Positions 35,307 through 44,178 of a DNA stretch of 64,000 nt are shown in pieces. The stretch comes from Candidatus Heimdallarchaeota archaeon (lineage in GTDB: Archaea; Asgardarchaeota; Heimdallarchaeia; JABLTI01), in contig JAHLVW010000062.1 of the NCBI GenBank assembly GCA_019058275.1, positions 1-64,000 on the forward strand. The letters are read 5' to 3'. The notes under the pieces are model-generated. The model searched no databases. It was given only the letters and a program-made list of their open reading frames with translations, and was not told where the DNA came from. The position numbers were made by a program, and so were the translations under genes. Positions within the stretch are counted from its first letter, which is position 1; every line of letters starts with the position of its first letter.

Positions 35307-36641
35307 ATGTCCTTTCATAAACATTTTTTAGGTTCTACAGCTAAGATTAAACTAGTAATTTATTTAATAGGAATGGGATTTATACTGAAACAAAAAAGAG
35401 GCGTCTGTTTAGTTATCTTTGATGATAAACAAGGACCAGGTTGCCTTTATCATGAAGGTCTAGATTTTACCTTTGCGGAAAAAGTATGTGTAAAATCACA
35501 TTTAAGTACTATGTCCTTATCCTCTGCATCTAATTTGAAACAAGAGGAATATATCGAGTCAGTTATACCTTTTCTTGATGAAGGATACGTTGCTTATTCT
35601 ACATATTTTTTTGTTAATGATCACACAGCAAGAGGCAGAAGGAGAGCACTAGGTATTGTCACTCTTGTTGATCGCTCTGAACAATTATCTCTCTATAAAT
35701 CAATTCCGGAAATCTCTGCAACAATAAAAGATATAGCGAGTGAGCTAATAAAAATTGGTGACCCAAAAAATAATGTACCTGATGCAATTAAAGATCGTTT
35801 GAACCAACTAATACATTTTACACAATTATCTGTTGATTTTGATGTCTCAAATGATTCAATAAGTTTAATTAAAGAACGAATGAAAGAAGAAAAAATTACA
35901 CTAAAAGAATCTTCAACTGAATTTGATACTAGTACAGTTACAGAAGGTAGTTTTGAATTTCTACTAAACAGAGTTCCTAAAGGTTTAGACCGAGTAATCT
36001 TTGCTCTACTAAAAAATGAAAGAGTTCTTGTTTTTGGAGAGAAAGAAGAAATAGCTATTTCCCTAGCTACTTTACGTTGGTTTCTTCCTCATAAAAAGCT
36101 CTATAATGATTTGTGGACTGTTCCTTTAATGGATGCAGAAGCACTTTTCTCTAGAAGCAGTGACAGTACAACTTTGCATGTTTTAGGAATTGAAAGTGAC
36201 AGTTTTTATGAAATCCTACAACTAGACAATAATATTCCTGAATCATCTAGTTCAGAATTCATAGATAATGAAAAGTATTACAATAAAAAACTTCCAATTG
36301 ATAGTAAAGTGATTATCAATTTAGATGGCGGGAGAGTAATTGGTGGAATTTCAAATCGATTCTGCAATAAGCTTCTAGAGACCATTAATGTGGAAAATTT
36401 TGCAAAAGCTCCAGATATAATCTCTGAGCATATTGATTATTTAATAGGACGAGTAAATGATCTAACAAGTCTGTTTTTGAATGACCCCTCAAAAGAAGAA
36501 CTAGAACAATTTATTTCTAACTCAATTGAAGGTGAAATCTCATTAATAATGACAATAATTAATGAAACAAATACTGGATTGCTTGAAAAAATTATTAATG
36601 TGTTTTCAAACTACCAGTTACCTTTAGAGGTTCTCTTCTAA
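35307..36641 (+). CDS. Folliculin-like longin plus DENN-like protein
   Basis: A 444-residue protein. The N-terminal part (about 31-160) resembles the longin domain of eukaryotic folliculin/SMCR8: RGVCLVIFDDKQGPGCLY, then AYSTYFFVNDHTARGRRRA followed by LGIVTLVDRSEQL. The human folliculin counterpart is SHTFFIKDSLARGFQRW; its Arg164 is the catalytic finger on the RagC GTPase. The equivalent here is Arg109. Residues 225-430 follow the DENN-like order: FALLKNERVLVFGEKEE, LRWFLPHKK, then a VIINLDGGRVIGG strand and helices. The homology is from my own alignment of remembered sequence and is not a search result. Start may be Met23 (35373), which fits the TATA box at 35285 better. Convergent with the CheY-like gene, overlapping it by 18 nt. 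Confidence 0.6.
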   Translation: MSFHKHFLGSTAKIKLVIYLIGMGFILKQKRGVCLVIFDDKQGPGCLYHEGLDFTFAEKVCVKSHLSTMSLSSASNLKQEEYIESVIPFLDEGYVAYSTYFFVNDHTARGRRRALGIVTLVDRSEQLSLYKSIPEISATIKDIASELIKIGDPKNNVPDAIKDRLNQLIHFTQLSVDFDVSNDSISLIKERMKEEKITLKESSTEFDTSTVTEGSFEFLLNRVPKGLDRVIFALLKNERVLVFGEKEEIAISLATLRWFLPHKKLYNDLWTVPLMDAEALFSRSSDSTTLHVLGIESDSFYEILQLDNNIPESSSSEFIDNEKYYNKKLPIDSKVIINLDGGRVIGGISNRFCNKLLETINVENFAKAPDIISEHIDYLIGRVNDLTSLFLNDPSKEELEQFISNSIEGEISLIMTIINETNTGLLEKIINVFSNYQLPLEVLF

Positions 36642-37013
36642 CACGGTCTGTCCCTTTACAACTGAATCAATTAGTGTTAAGATAGCTTTTACAGAGAATG
36701 GTTTAATTAGATAACCTATTGCTCCCATTATGAGAGCTTTCTTCCTAGCACTTTCATCTGCACTAACAAAAATAACTTTAATGTTTTTATCAATTACCAA
36801 CAATTCTTGTAGTGCTGTCACACCATCTTTCACAGGCATTCTATGATCCATAATAACAAGCTCTGGCCATTCATTTATTGGATCTTTAAAATAGTCCACT
36901 GCTTCTTGACCATCTATAGCAGTATGAATAATTGTATGTCCCTTTAAATTGAGTATTTCTCGAAGTATCTCCTGAATTACTACCATATCGTCTACGATCA
37001 TTATTTTTGCCAT
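36624..37013 (-). CDS. CheY-like response regulator, stand-alone receiver
   Basis: A 129-residue receiver domain only: acidic pair Asp8-Asp9, phospho-acceptor Asp56 in VIMDHRMP, Ser84 in FVSADES and Lys104 in YLIKPFS. No output domain follows. It would be phosphorylated by a histidine kinase not present in this window. The 3' end overlaps the convergent folliculin-like gene by 18 nt, so the two transcripts are antisense at their ends. Confidence 0.9.
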   Translation of the reverse strand: MAKIMIVDDMVVIQEILREILNLKGHTIIHTAIDGQEAVDYFKDPINEWPELVIMDHRMPVKDGVTALQELLVIDKNIKVIFVSADESARKKALIMGAIGYLIKPFSVKAILTLIDSVVKGQTVLEENL

Positions 37014-37232
37014 TAGTTACAACTCAATCTTATGATATACTGTGATTGTAGTTTCGAATTTGCTGTAAGTACATCCTATTGCGCTCGAAGTAAGATGCTA
37101 TTACGACCTACAGAGGTATTATTTTTTCATCGAACCTATTCTTATTATTAGTAACTCACTTAAAAAAAATATTGAATCATGCAAAGTCGAGTAATTTTAA
37201 TATTTTATTAAATCAGCTTAGTATAAGTAAAG

Positions 37233-37314
37233 TAAAGAGATGGGGAAAAGGTTAGTTGGTAACACCCATCTCTTTATTATTAAAACTTTATCAGGGGATG
37301 CTGATAAAGTTTTA
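37233..37314. ncRNA. Two tandem strong hairpins, candidate small RNA
   Basis: In the 530-base gap 37014-37544 there are two perfect stems four bases apart. The first pairs TAAAGAGATGGG (37233-37244) with CCCATCTCTTTA (37265-37276), 12 bp, and its 20-nt loop contains a small GTTA/TAAC stem. The second pairs TAAAACTTTATCAG (37281-37294) with its complement (37301-37314), 14 bp around GGGATG. No T-run follows on either strand, so a simple terminator is unlikely. Strand is undecided because both orders fold. The rest of the gap shows only the TATA-like promoter of the CheY gene. Confidence 0.5.
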
Positions 37315-37544
37315 TGCTGCATATTGAGTTGAGAATATTAGCGTTATTTTTTGGTGAACAATAATGTTCTAATTTTCAAGTTAAATCTGTTTTAATTTTT
37401 TCGCCAAATTATCTCTTGACTAAGTAATGAGTTTGTTAATAAAAAAGCGTTTTAGAGAATTTATACCTAGTATCTAGTAAATCTATCCGCACATTAATTA
37501 TGAGAAAAAGAACAAAGAGAAAAAATCTAGTTTCTTCTGAAAAA

Positions 37545-38060
37545 CTACTTTTCTTCCAGTTTTTGTTTTGAATACTCTAAAAGACCTCCAGCTTTAAATA
37601 TGCTGAGTGCTTCTCTTTTTAATGATGGGAATTTGAAGTTTTTCTCTTTAATTGAAACTGTTCCTTCTACTAGATCAACTTCAATTTTTTCATCTTTCAG
37701 AGATTCTTTATTTTCAAAAATAAACGCAGCTGCTTGTGGGCATTGAAGCAATGGAAAAGCATTATTTATTGCATTTCGATAGAATATACGACCAAATGAT
37801 ACACCAACTACTGCTGCAACACCTACTGCTTTCAAACAAGTAACTGCCTGTTCTCGAGATGATCCTGATCCAAAATTCTTGCCTGTTATGAGTATATCTC
37901 CTTTCTTCACTTCTTTTGCAAATGTTGGAAGATAATCCTCCATAGCATGTTCAGCCATTTGTTCAGGTGTTAAGGGATCATAAGTATATTTACCTGGAAA
38001 GATTTGGTCTGTGTTAATATTCTTATCTTCAAATATCCACATTCTACCTGTAAATTTCAT
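37545..38060 (-). CDS. leuD: 3-isopropylmalate / homoaconitate dehydratase small subunit
   Basis: A 171-residue swivel-domain subunit: FEDKNINTDQIFPGKYTY at the start, GKNFGSGSSREQAV (about 59-72), and GVSFGRIFYRNAINNAFPLL. The specificity-loop region reads AMEDYLPTFAKEV; this stretch differs between isopropylmalate isomerases and homoaconitases, and YLPT is not diagnostic to me. It overlaps the large-subunit stop by four bases (ATGA), so the two are translationally coupled. Confidence 0.88.
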   Translation of the reverse strand: MKFTGRMWIFEDKNINTDQIFPGKYTYDPLTPEQMAEHAMEDYLPTFAKEVKKGDILITGKNFGSGSSREQAVTCLKAVGVAAVVGVSFGRIFYRNAINNAFPLLQCPQAAAFIFENKESLKDEKIEVDLVEGTVSIKEKNFKFPSLKREALSIFKAGGLLEYSKQKLEEK

Positions 38061-39322
38061 TTGAAAACCTCCTTTGGTGGTTCAACTATTTTCCCTTCTA
38101 AAACAGAAGCTGCTACAGTTGCAGGGCTGCCTAGATAAATACCAGTATCTTCTTTACAGCCCATTCTTCCCTTGAAATTACGGTTTGCAGAGGATATTGC
38201 TGTTTCTCCTGGAGCTAAGCATCCACCATATGCACCAAGGCAAGGACCACATGCTGGCACAGCAAGTTCGCCACCTGATTCTACTAAGGTTTGTATAGCG
38301 CCTGACTTCATCCCTTCAAGTAATACAACTTGAGAAGCTGGATAAACTAAAAGCCTAACTCCTTTTTTGATTTTCTTTCCTTTCAAAACTTTTGCTGCAG
38401 CTTCAAGGTCATCAATTCTACCGTTAGTACATGTTCCCAATAGTCCAACATCAACTTCAATTTCAGAGAGTTCGCTTATTGGTGAAACATTATCAACATT
38501 GTGAGGTTTAGAAACAACTGGTGTAATCTCATTTAGGTTAAAACTTTCTTCACTAATGTAACTAGCATCTTGATCTGGTAAGACTATTTTGTATGGATCT
38601 AATGCTCGATTCTCGAGATATTTGTCAGTTATTTTATCAGCAGGGAACATACCTGCTTTACCATCCATTTCAGCTACCATGTTACATAAGGTTAATCTTT
38701 CACTTATTGAGAAATTCTCAGTTGCTGATCCATGAAATTCTACAGCTTTATAGCTAGCTCCATCTGAGCGTATTTTACCAATGATTTGTAGAATAACATC
38801 TTTAGCAAATACATTATTTGCTAGTTCGTCTTCAAGGTTGATTTTTATCGTTTCCGGAACTTTTAACCATGTTTGACCGATAGCCCATATACTTGCTGCT
38901 TCTGTTCTACCTATTGGGATTCCTGCAGCACCAAGTGCTCCATGTGATGTTGTATGAGAATCTGAACCAAAGATTACTACGCCTGGTACTACATGTCCTT
39001 CTTGTGCTAATAATTGATGACAAATCCCTGCTCCACAATCATAAAAGTACTTAATATTTTGTTCTTTAACAAAATGTCTTATTTTCTTATGATTAGCAGC
39101 TTTCTTTTCATCTGGGGGCGGCACAGCATGATCCAGTGCAATAAAGATTTTTTCCGGATTCCAAACTTTTCTTGCACCAATTGTTTTGAATTTACCAATA
39201 ATTGCTGCAGAATTGTCATGAGTGAGAATCCTGTGTGGCTCTACAAAAACTATCGAACCTTCTTTGGGTTTTTTAATTCCTGAAACGTTGCTTATTATCT
39301 TTTGTATCAATGTTTGTCCCAT
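38057..39322 (-). CDS. leuC: 3-isopropylmalate / homoaconitate dehydratase large subunit
   Basis: A 421-residue aconitase-family subunit. The substrate and iron-sulfur signatures are present: FGSDSHTTSHGALGA, LGTCTNGRIDDL (first 4Fe-4S cysteine) and PACGPCLGAYGGCLAPGE (the other two). The 420-residue length is that of the archaeal type that pairs with a separate small subunit. Role is leucine synthesis or, less likely, homoaconitate conversion for lysine; no LeuA or LeuB lies in the window. Overlap with LeuD defines one operon. Confidence 0.88.
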   Translation of the reverse strand: MGQTLIQKIISNVSGIKKPKEGSIVFVEPHRILTHDNSAAIIGKFKTIGARKVWNPEKIFIALDHAVPPPDEKKAANHKKIRHFVKEQNIKYFYDCGAGICHQLLAQEGHVVPGVVIFGSDSHTTSHGALGAAGIPIGRTEAASIWAIGQTWLKVPETIKINLEDELANNVFAKDVILQIIGKIRSDGASYKAVEFHGSATENFSISERLTLCNMVAEMDGKAGMFPADKITDKYLENRALDPYKIVLPDQDASYISEESFNLNEITPVVSKPHNVDNVSPISELSEIEVDVGLLGTCTNGRIDDLEAAAKVLKGKKIKKGVRLLVYPASQVVLLEGMKSGAIQTLVESGGELAVPACGPCLGAYGGCLAPGETAISSANRNFKGRMGCKEDTGIYLGSPATVAASVLEGKIVEPPKEVFK

Positions 39323-39530
39323 AGCAATCTACCAATTGTCTTACTAAATCAAATGCCTTTTATCTATAATTTAGTTGATAAATTTATTGTCAAGCTCTAA
39401 CTTTTGTAGTTACTGTTATGAATCAGCTTTTACTTTGTGACAATTAACATAGTTTTAAATATGTTTATGTATGTAAATTATATGTAGCTGTATGTATTAT
39501 TTTGCTTAAATTGATGAAGAGGTGAAAAAA

Positions 39531-39746
39531 ATGACTAAACAAGTCAATGCAACTATCCAAGAAAATGTTAAAGAAATCGATGAAATGGAATCAAATCTAC
39601 AACATGTAATTAACGATTTAATAGATGAAGCTGAATATCAATCTAAACTAGTCTCTCAACATGTTTCAATGATTATTACCCACTTAGCAATGGTTGCAGC
39701 CTCTTTAAGAGTTAAAAAACAACAACAAATTATGAAGATAAAATAA
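39531..39746 (+). CDS. Small coiled-coil helical protein
   Basis: ATG at 39531 is preceded by GAGGTG with six nt spacing, so it is preferred over the GTG at 39522. The product (71 residues) is one long helix with leucine/isoleucine/valine periodicity (MESNLQHVINDLIDEAEYQS, then LVSQHVSMIITHLAMVAA) and a basic C-terminus. No family recognised. The well-formed ribosome site makes it likely to be expressed. Confidence 0.7.
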   Translation: MTKQVNATIQENVKEIDEMESNLQHVINDLIDEAEYQSKLVSQHVSMIITHLAMVAASLRVKKQQQIMKIK

Positions 39747-39779
39747 CTGACAGTTCAAAAAGATTTGATTTCCTTTTTT

Positions 39780-41231
39780 TCATTTATCTCGAGGCGAGAT
39801 GTAGGTTTTATTTTCAATAAAGACAATTTGAGCATCTATTTCTTGTTTATTAATAAGATCGAAAAGAATCTGTATTGCGCTATTTGCATCATCTTGGAAG
39901 AAGGAGCTTAAAACATCGAGAGGTAGAATTGTGACATTTGAGAGAACATCATCTATTCTGCATTTTATCATATTGTTAATGATTTTATTCGAGAAATTAT
40001 AACCCAATTTTGGATCAACGACTTCTGAAATCTTCTTGATATTACATTCCTTAAAGTGGAAAAGAAAATTGGATATGGAATCTTTAAATGGTTTCTCAAA
40101 AACACCCTTGACATATTTAGATTCTAAGAATGAATTCCATTTAGTTTGATCAACAGAACGAATTAATCCATAAGCAATAATGATTGCATTATAATCTTCT
40201 AATAGTTTAACGAATTCAGTCGCATCATCCTTATTTTTGGAAATTTTGTAAATATAGTTATTGACTATAATTTCTTGAATGTCAAAATTGTTGACAAAAA
40301 TTTTCAAGTTAAGATTATGAATTCTATTTTTAGTAATATTTTTGCACATCTTTCCATCAATGATCAATTTACCAAAAAAATCATTGAGATCAAGAATAAG
40401 TATCTCCTCATTTTTCGTTGTTGCTGTTCGAGTTAACCATCTGATAATAACCTGCTCAACTTCTTTACTTGGTTCATTGTAGACTGATTGCAACCCTTCA
40501 AGAAAAACTGGAACAAGAAGTTCAGGTGAATTTTCTGATATTTTATTTAAAATTAATGCAGCGCTTAATCTAATTTGTAAATCAGTTGTAACCATTTGTT
40601 TCAAGAGATTTGATAATGCTCTTTTTCTGAATTTTTTATTTTTCTTAAGTTTATTAATTAACTCAATGATCAGAATTTGTTTAGTCTCATTATCTTTTTC
40701 ATCTACGATTTTCTTGAATGATTCCTTAAAAGCAATTTCCATTTGGTTTTTTGTTTCTCTTTCTTTAGTACTAGTTTTTGTAGTTAAACACTGGTATTTG
40801 CTTTTAACCTTATTTTTAGGTAACTTAGATATTTCTGAAACTTTTTTTGTGCTAGGTTTTATAGATTGGTTATTACTAGGCTTGTTTTTGCTATCTTTCT
40901 CTTTCATGTCTTGTTCTTCAGTTTTATCTACTTCATCTAGTATTTCAACCATTACGAGATCTTCTGTAGATATAGGTTGGATTTCAAATAATCGTTTCAA
41001 AAGAATGACTTCACCGATTTTGCTAATTAGTTGTACAGGAATTGTTTCTTCGACAATAAAATCACTATCAAGTTCAGTTTTAATAGAAATTCTTAATCGT
41101 AGTTTATTTTTTTCGTCTTTGAAAACACCAACACAATTTGCAAGGATGTGACCATTAGGATCTACGATAGTTTTACCTACTAAATTCTCTTCAGTAAAAT
41201 CTTCTTCCTTAGGTGTTTTCGAACGTATCAT
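39780..41231 (-). CDS. PRC-barrel-like domain plus helical repeat protein
   Basis: A 483-residue protein. Residues 12-85 resemble a PRC-barrel (NLVGKTIVDPNGHILANCVG ... LISKIGEVILLK). Residues 90-170 are a charged Lys/Glu/Ser linker. Residues 165-480 are helical and include HEAT-like pieces (IRLSAALILNKIS, LLVPVFLEGLQSV). No catalytic motif. PRC-barrels bind RNA or act as adaptors; the role here is unknown. Divergent from the NurA-like gene. Confidence 0.6.
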   Translation of the reverse strand: MIRSKTPKEEDFTEENLVGKTIVDPNGHILANCVGVFKDEKNKLRLRISIKTELDSDFIVEETIPVQLISKIGEVILLKRLFEIQPISTEDLVMVEILDEVDKTEEQDMKEKDSKNKPSNNQSIKPSTKKVSEISKLPKNKVKSKYQCLTTKTSTKERETKNQMEIAFKESFKKIVDEKDNETKQILIIELINKLKKNKKFRKRALSNLLKQMVTTDLQIRLSAALILNKISENSPELLVPVFLEGLQSVYNEPSKEVEQVIIRWLTRTATTKNEEILILDLNDFFGKLIIDGKMCKNITKNRIHNLNLKIFVNNFDIQEIIVNNYIYKISKNKDDATEFVKLLEDYNAIIIAYGLIRSVDQTKWNSFLESKYVKGVFEKPFKDSISNFLFHFKECNIKKISEVVDPKLGYNFSNKIINNMIKCRIDDVLSNVTILPLDVLSSFFQDDANSAIQILFDLINKQEIDAQIVFIENKTYISPRDK

Positions 41232-41441
41232 AATTACTCACTGCTATTTCTTGATTCCAAATAAAGTACTTTTTTCTCCAAGCTAAATTAATTAGAGGTG
41301 TTTTGAAATGAAATCTCTCTAATTTTCAATTAAAAAATAAGCTAAGTTATTGTTATTTAATGTATTGACTCGAGATTTTTTACTAGAATATATCTTATCT
41401 ATCTAAAATTTATATATTGAAATCATGGACATAAATGTAGG

Positions 41442-42944
41442 ATGTTAGAACTTTCACCTTATTTGATAGTAGCAGTGTTCAATCAAATAAAAAACAATCG
41501 AGGTGTATCTGAAGAGGAAATTGTGAATAATCTTCTTAAGAAAACAGGATTAGAGAGTGATAGAATAAAAGAATCAATAAAGAAATCAATAGATTTTCTT
41601 CTGGACTCAAAACTAATAGCTGTTTTACCTGGAGAGAAAAAACGATACAAGAAAGTCGACAAAGCAGAACTTTCAATTTCTGAATCAATCTCAAATGGTT
41701 TTACAAGAAAAGCAAAAGAGATCGCCAGAAGAACACTTTCAACTGTACCAGGAAACAAAATAAGAGAAGCATTGTTAGGTAAAAAAGTGTCAGATTGTAT
41801 TCTTGCTGAAAACCCCCTTTCAATAAAGTGTTATTCGCCTGTAGGATATACTGAATATCAATTCGACTTGAAGGATTTAGATTCCGAGAATGAAATTGCT
41901 GAGTTAATAAAACGATTAAATCATTATCCAACTTACCAGATAATATACGATGTACCTATTATTGAAAACTTGGATCTAAAGTTTGAATTTCCATCTGAAA
42001 AACTAATTTCAGCTTCTGATGCAAGTAGATATACAATTCCTGTACAAAGTCCAATTGCAACTAATGATCTTACACGTTCGCGTCAATTACTATTTACAGT
42101 AGCATCAGCATGTAGGTGGGTTGGAAAATTCTCTCCTGAGGGTCCTGTAGGTGAATTTGAGAGTATCCCTGATTTAATTGATATTAATGATAGCTTTGGT
42201 TATGGGGCAATCGAAGAAATAACAACATTACAACAACAAGATTTTGTTGCTGATCAGAATTTTGCTCAATCATATTTCCAAATGGAAAAAATGCATAATG
42301 AAGTCGATTTGATAGGTTTTGACGAAAAACCTACTCATTATCATATTAGAGATGGACCTATAGTACCTCACAGTTATAGGGATCCAAGATTCTATGAAGC
42401 GTTAAGCCAATCAAAACAACTTGTGGATATAGCTTTACACAGAAATATTCTATATTTTGGGTATATCAAATTTTCAGCCGATAAAGCATTGACCTCACTG
42501 ATCAATAGTGTCATTTTTAACAATATTTTGAAAGGTTCTGTACCTGAGAATTTCTGGAGTGATTTTGGACTATTAAGTCAAGTGCTAGAGGATCAGGACG
42601 TAACAGTTCCTATCATTCGTTTAGATAGAGGGTATGATGATCAGAAAAGAAAGTGCTTAATACCATATATGAGCTTCTATATGAAAATCTTCGATTGGGT
42701 ATCAAGAATAGATATACCATGGATGCTTTGCAGAAACGATCCAATAGGTTACCGGAATAAAGTAGCACAATTGGTATATTCCTTATCATCAATTGAATAT
42801 TCAAAACCAGGAACTTCTCAAATTGTTCCTTTTCCAATTGCAATGGTAGATGAAATGGCTAGGATTGTTGCTCGAAACTTCATAGATATATCAATAAAGC
42901 AATTTTATGAAGAACTTGGTCAATTAATTGATAACACAGAATAG
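41442..42944 (+). CDS. NurA-like nuclease domain protein with N-terminal winged helix
   Basis: A 500-residue protein. The first 75 residues look like a winged helix (VSEEEIVNNLLKKTG, SIDFLLDSKLIAVLPGE). The C-terminal half has NurA-like blocks: the RDGPIVP acidic motif with helix after it, LYFGYIKFSADKAL (Lys after a hydrophobic strand), IIRLDRGY and a final VPFPIAMVDEMARIVA. NurA partners HerA in end resection; the window's HerA is at 9043. The usual early acidic motif (DGS) is not obvious, so family membership is inferred and the active site may be altered. Confidence 0.5.
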   Translation: MLELSPYLIVAVFNQIKNNRGVSEEEIVNNLLKKTGLESDRIKESIKKSIDFLLDSKLIAVLPGEKKRYKKVDKAELSISESISNGFTRKAKEIARRTLSTVPGNKIREALLGKKVSDCILAENPLSIKCYSPVGYTEYQFDLKDLDSENEIAELIKRLNHYPTYQIIYDVPIIENLDLKFEFPSEKLISASDASRYTIPVQSPIATNDLTRSRQLLFTVASACRWVGKFSPEGPVGEFESIPDLIDINDSFGYGAIEEITTLQQQDFVADQNFAQSYFQMEKMHNEVDLIGFDEKPTHYHIRDGPIVPHSYRDPRFYEALSQSKQLVDIALHRNILYFGYIKFSADKALTSLINSVIFNNILKGSVPENFWSDFGLLSQVLEDQDVTVPIIRLDRGYDDQKRKCLIPYMSFYMKIFDWVSRIDIPWMLCRNDPIGYRNKVAQLVYSLSSIEYSKPGTSQIVPFPIAMVDEMARIVARNFIDISIKQFYEELGQLIDNTE

Positions 42945-42945
42945 C

Positions 42946-43317
42946 TTAGAATGCTGAGAATATCCAGGCTACACCTAATAATAGGAAAATTATTCCAGGA
43001 ATGATAATAGAAGCTAATAGCATGAAAAATCGTTTATCTTCATTAGTTTTGAATTGTGGATATGTACCAAAATCAAAATAATATAACTTTTTCTTTTCTT
43101 TTACTTTCTTGTCTTCATTTATACAAATGATAATACCATTCTTAATTAGATAATTGATTTTTGACTGATATAGATTCAAATCAAGGTTGAGTTCTTCTAA
43201 AGTACATGGATGTTCTTTATCAACAGCTCCCATTGAATAATAACGATCAACAATATGTATTCTCTTTGGTTTAATCTTAGTATTTTCCTTTTCAGAATCT
43301 TCATTTGATTTAGGCAT
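42946..43317 (-). CDS. Winged-helix-like protein with C-terminal membrane hairpin
   Basis: A 123-residue protein. Residues 25-70 look like a helix-turn-helix fold (CTLEELNLDLNLYQSKINYL, then IKNGIIICIN) followed by a charged beta hairpin; residues 95-122 are hydrophobic (FMLLASIIIPGIIFLLLGVA) and would insert in the membrane. A membrane-tethered DNA-binding protein is possible. It ends 1 nt from the convergent NurA-like gene. Confidence 0.6.
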   Translation of the reverse strand: MPKSNEDSEKENTKIKPKRIHIVDRYYSMGAVDKEHPCTLEELNLDLNLYQSKINYLIKNGIIICINEDKKVKEKKKLYYFDFGTYPQFKTNEDKRFFMLLASIIIPGIIFLLLGVAWIFSAF

Positions 43318-43403
43318 TTACCTTCTTCCCAACCTTACATCTGATTTAACAACTTGTTTACTAAATAAGCTATATATGCAGAAGCAATTTATACTTTTAC
43401 ATT

Positions 43404-44069
43404 TCATTTTGAAAAGCACTCTTTAAAATCATCATGAATTTTAGGATGTTCATGGATAAATGAAAGCCAGCACAAAGTATCAATGATATATTTTGTTGCT
43501 CGTATATCAATAGAAGTTAATAAATCAAGGATTTCTGGATTATCGATTTTATTAATCTTCTCTACATCTATTCTTTTCTTTTGGGTAAATACCTCAAATA
43601 CCTTTTTGAAACATTTCTCATCAAAACTGGAATAATTCTGCATTTGGCATAAAATCTTGCCAATAATAAGATAATATTCCTCTTCTTCATCCTTCTTTTT
43701 GGTATCAATATCTAGTGCAATGTAGAAAACCTTAGCAGTTCGGGAATATAAGGACAAAGTTTTGATATGGCTTTCTGAATAAGTAATAATTCTTTTACCT
43801 GCTTCCATAACAAGATTAGCTTTCTTTAATTTGTTAAGATATCCATAAATTGTTTTATCAGATTTCTCTGCATTAACCTCTCTAAATGCGTTCTTAATAT
43901 CCTCAAAAGTTAATGGTCCCGCTAAAAGGAAATTTAAAAGAAGTTCACAATTCTTATCATCTTGTAGGCATTTTGTACTTTTAACGTCATAAATAGTCTT
44001 TACTAACTTCTCTTTGTTCATTATAACATCTTGAGTTTTCATTTTGAACCAACTTAATATGTAGCACAA
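43404..44069 (-). CDS. Winged-helix regulator, paralogue A
   Basis: A 221-residue protein with a winged helix at about 40-95: NCELLLNFLLAGPLTFEDIK, SDKTIYGYLNKLKKANLVME and AGKRIITYSE. The remaining 120 residues are helical. It is paralogous to the next gene upstream (HRQVLHFLFKGPLTVEEL, SDKSIYRYLSKLKKTGLVIE). The likely start is Met10 or Met17 rather than the first Met. A palindrome-like site (ATAGAATTTATTCTCAT, 44129-44145) lies upstream and is shared with the paralogue. Confidence 0.7.
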   Translation of the reverse strand: MCYILSWFKMKTQDVIMNKEKLVKTIYDVKSTKCLQDDKNCELLLNFLLAGPLTFEDIKNAFREVNAEKSDKTIYGYLNKLKKANLVMEAGKRIITYSESHIKTLSLYSRTAKVFYIALDIDTKKKDEEEEYYLIIGKILCQMQNYSSFDEKCFKKVFEVFTQKKRIDVEKINKIDNPEILDLLTSIDIRATKYIIDTLCWLSFIHEHPKIHDDFKECFSK

Positions 44070-44128
44070 CCTATTTTTATGTTTTTCACATAAAACTGGA
44101 AAAAATCAAGAATACAATGTAAAAAATG

Positions 44129-44145
44129 ATAGAATTTATTCTCAT
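44129..44145 (-). promoter_or_regulatory. Shared operator-like site for paralogue A
   Basis: ATAGAATTTATTCTCAT, 60 nt upstream of the paralogue A start, matches 16 of 17 positions with ATAGAATATATTCTCAT at 44926-44942, before paralogue B. The core AGAATATATTCT is a perfect 12-bp palindrome at the second site. An autoregulatory operator is the inferred role. Confidence 0.45.
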
Positions 44146-44178
44146 ACAAAAATTATTTGCTGGAAAAAAAGAATTGTT

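Noticed and set aside
37020..37180. tRNA or tRNA-like gene in the gap upstream of the CheY-like gene
   Set aside because: No cloverleaf or GGTTCRA T-loop with paired arms could be formed.
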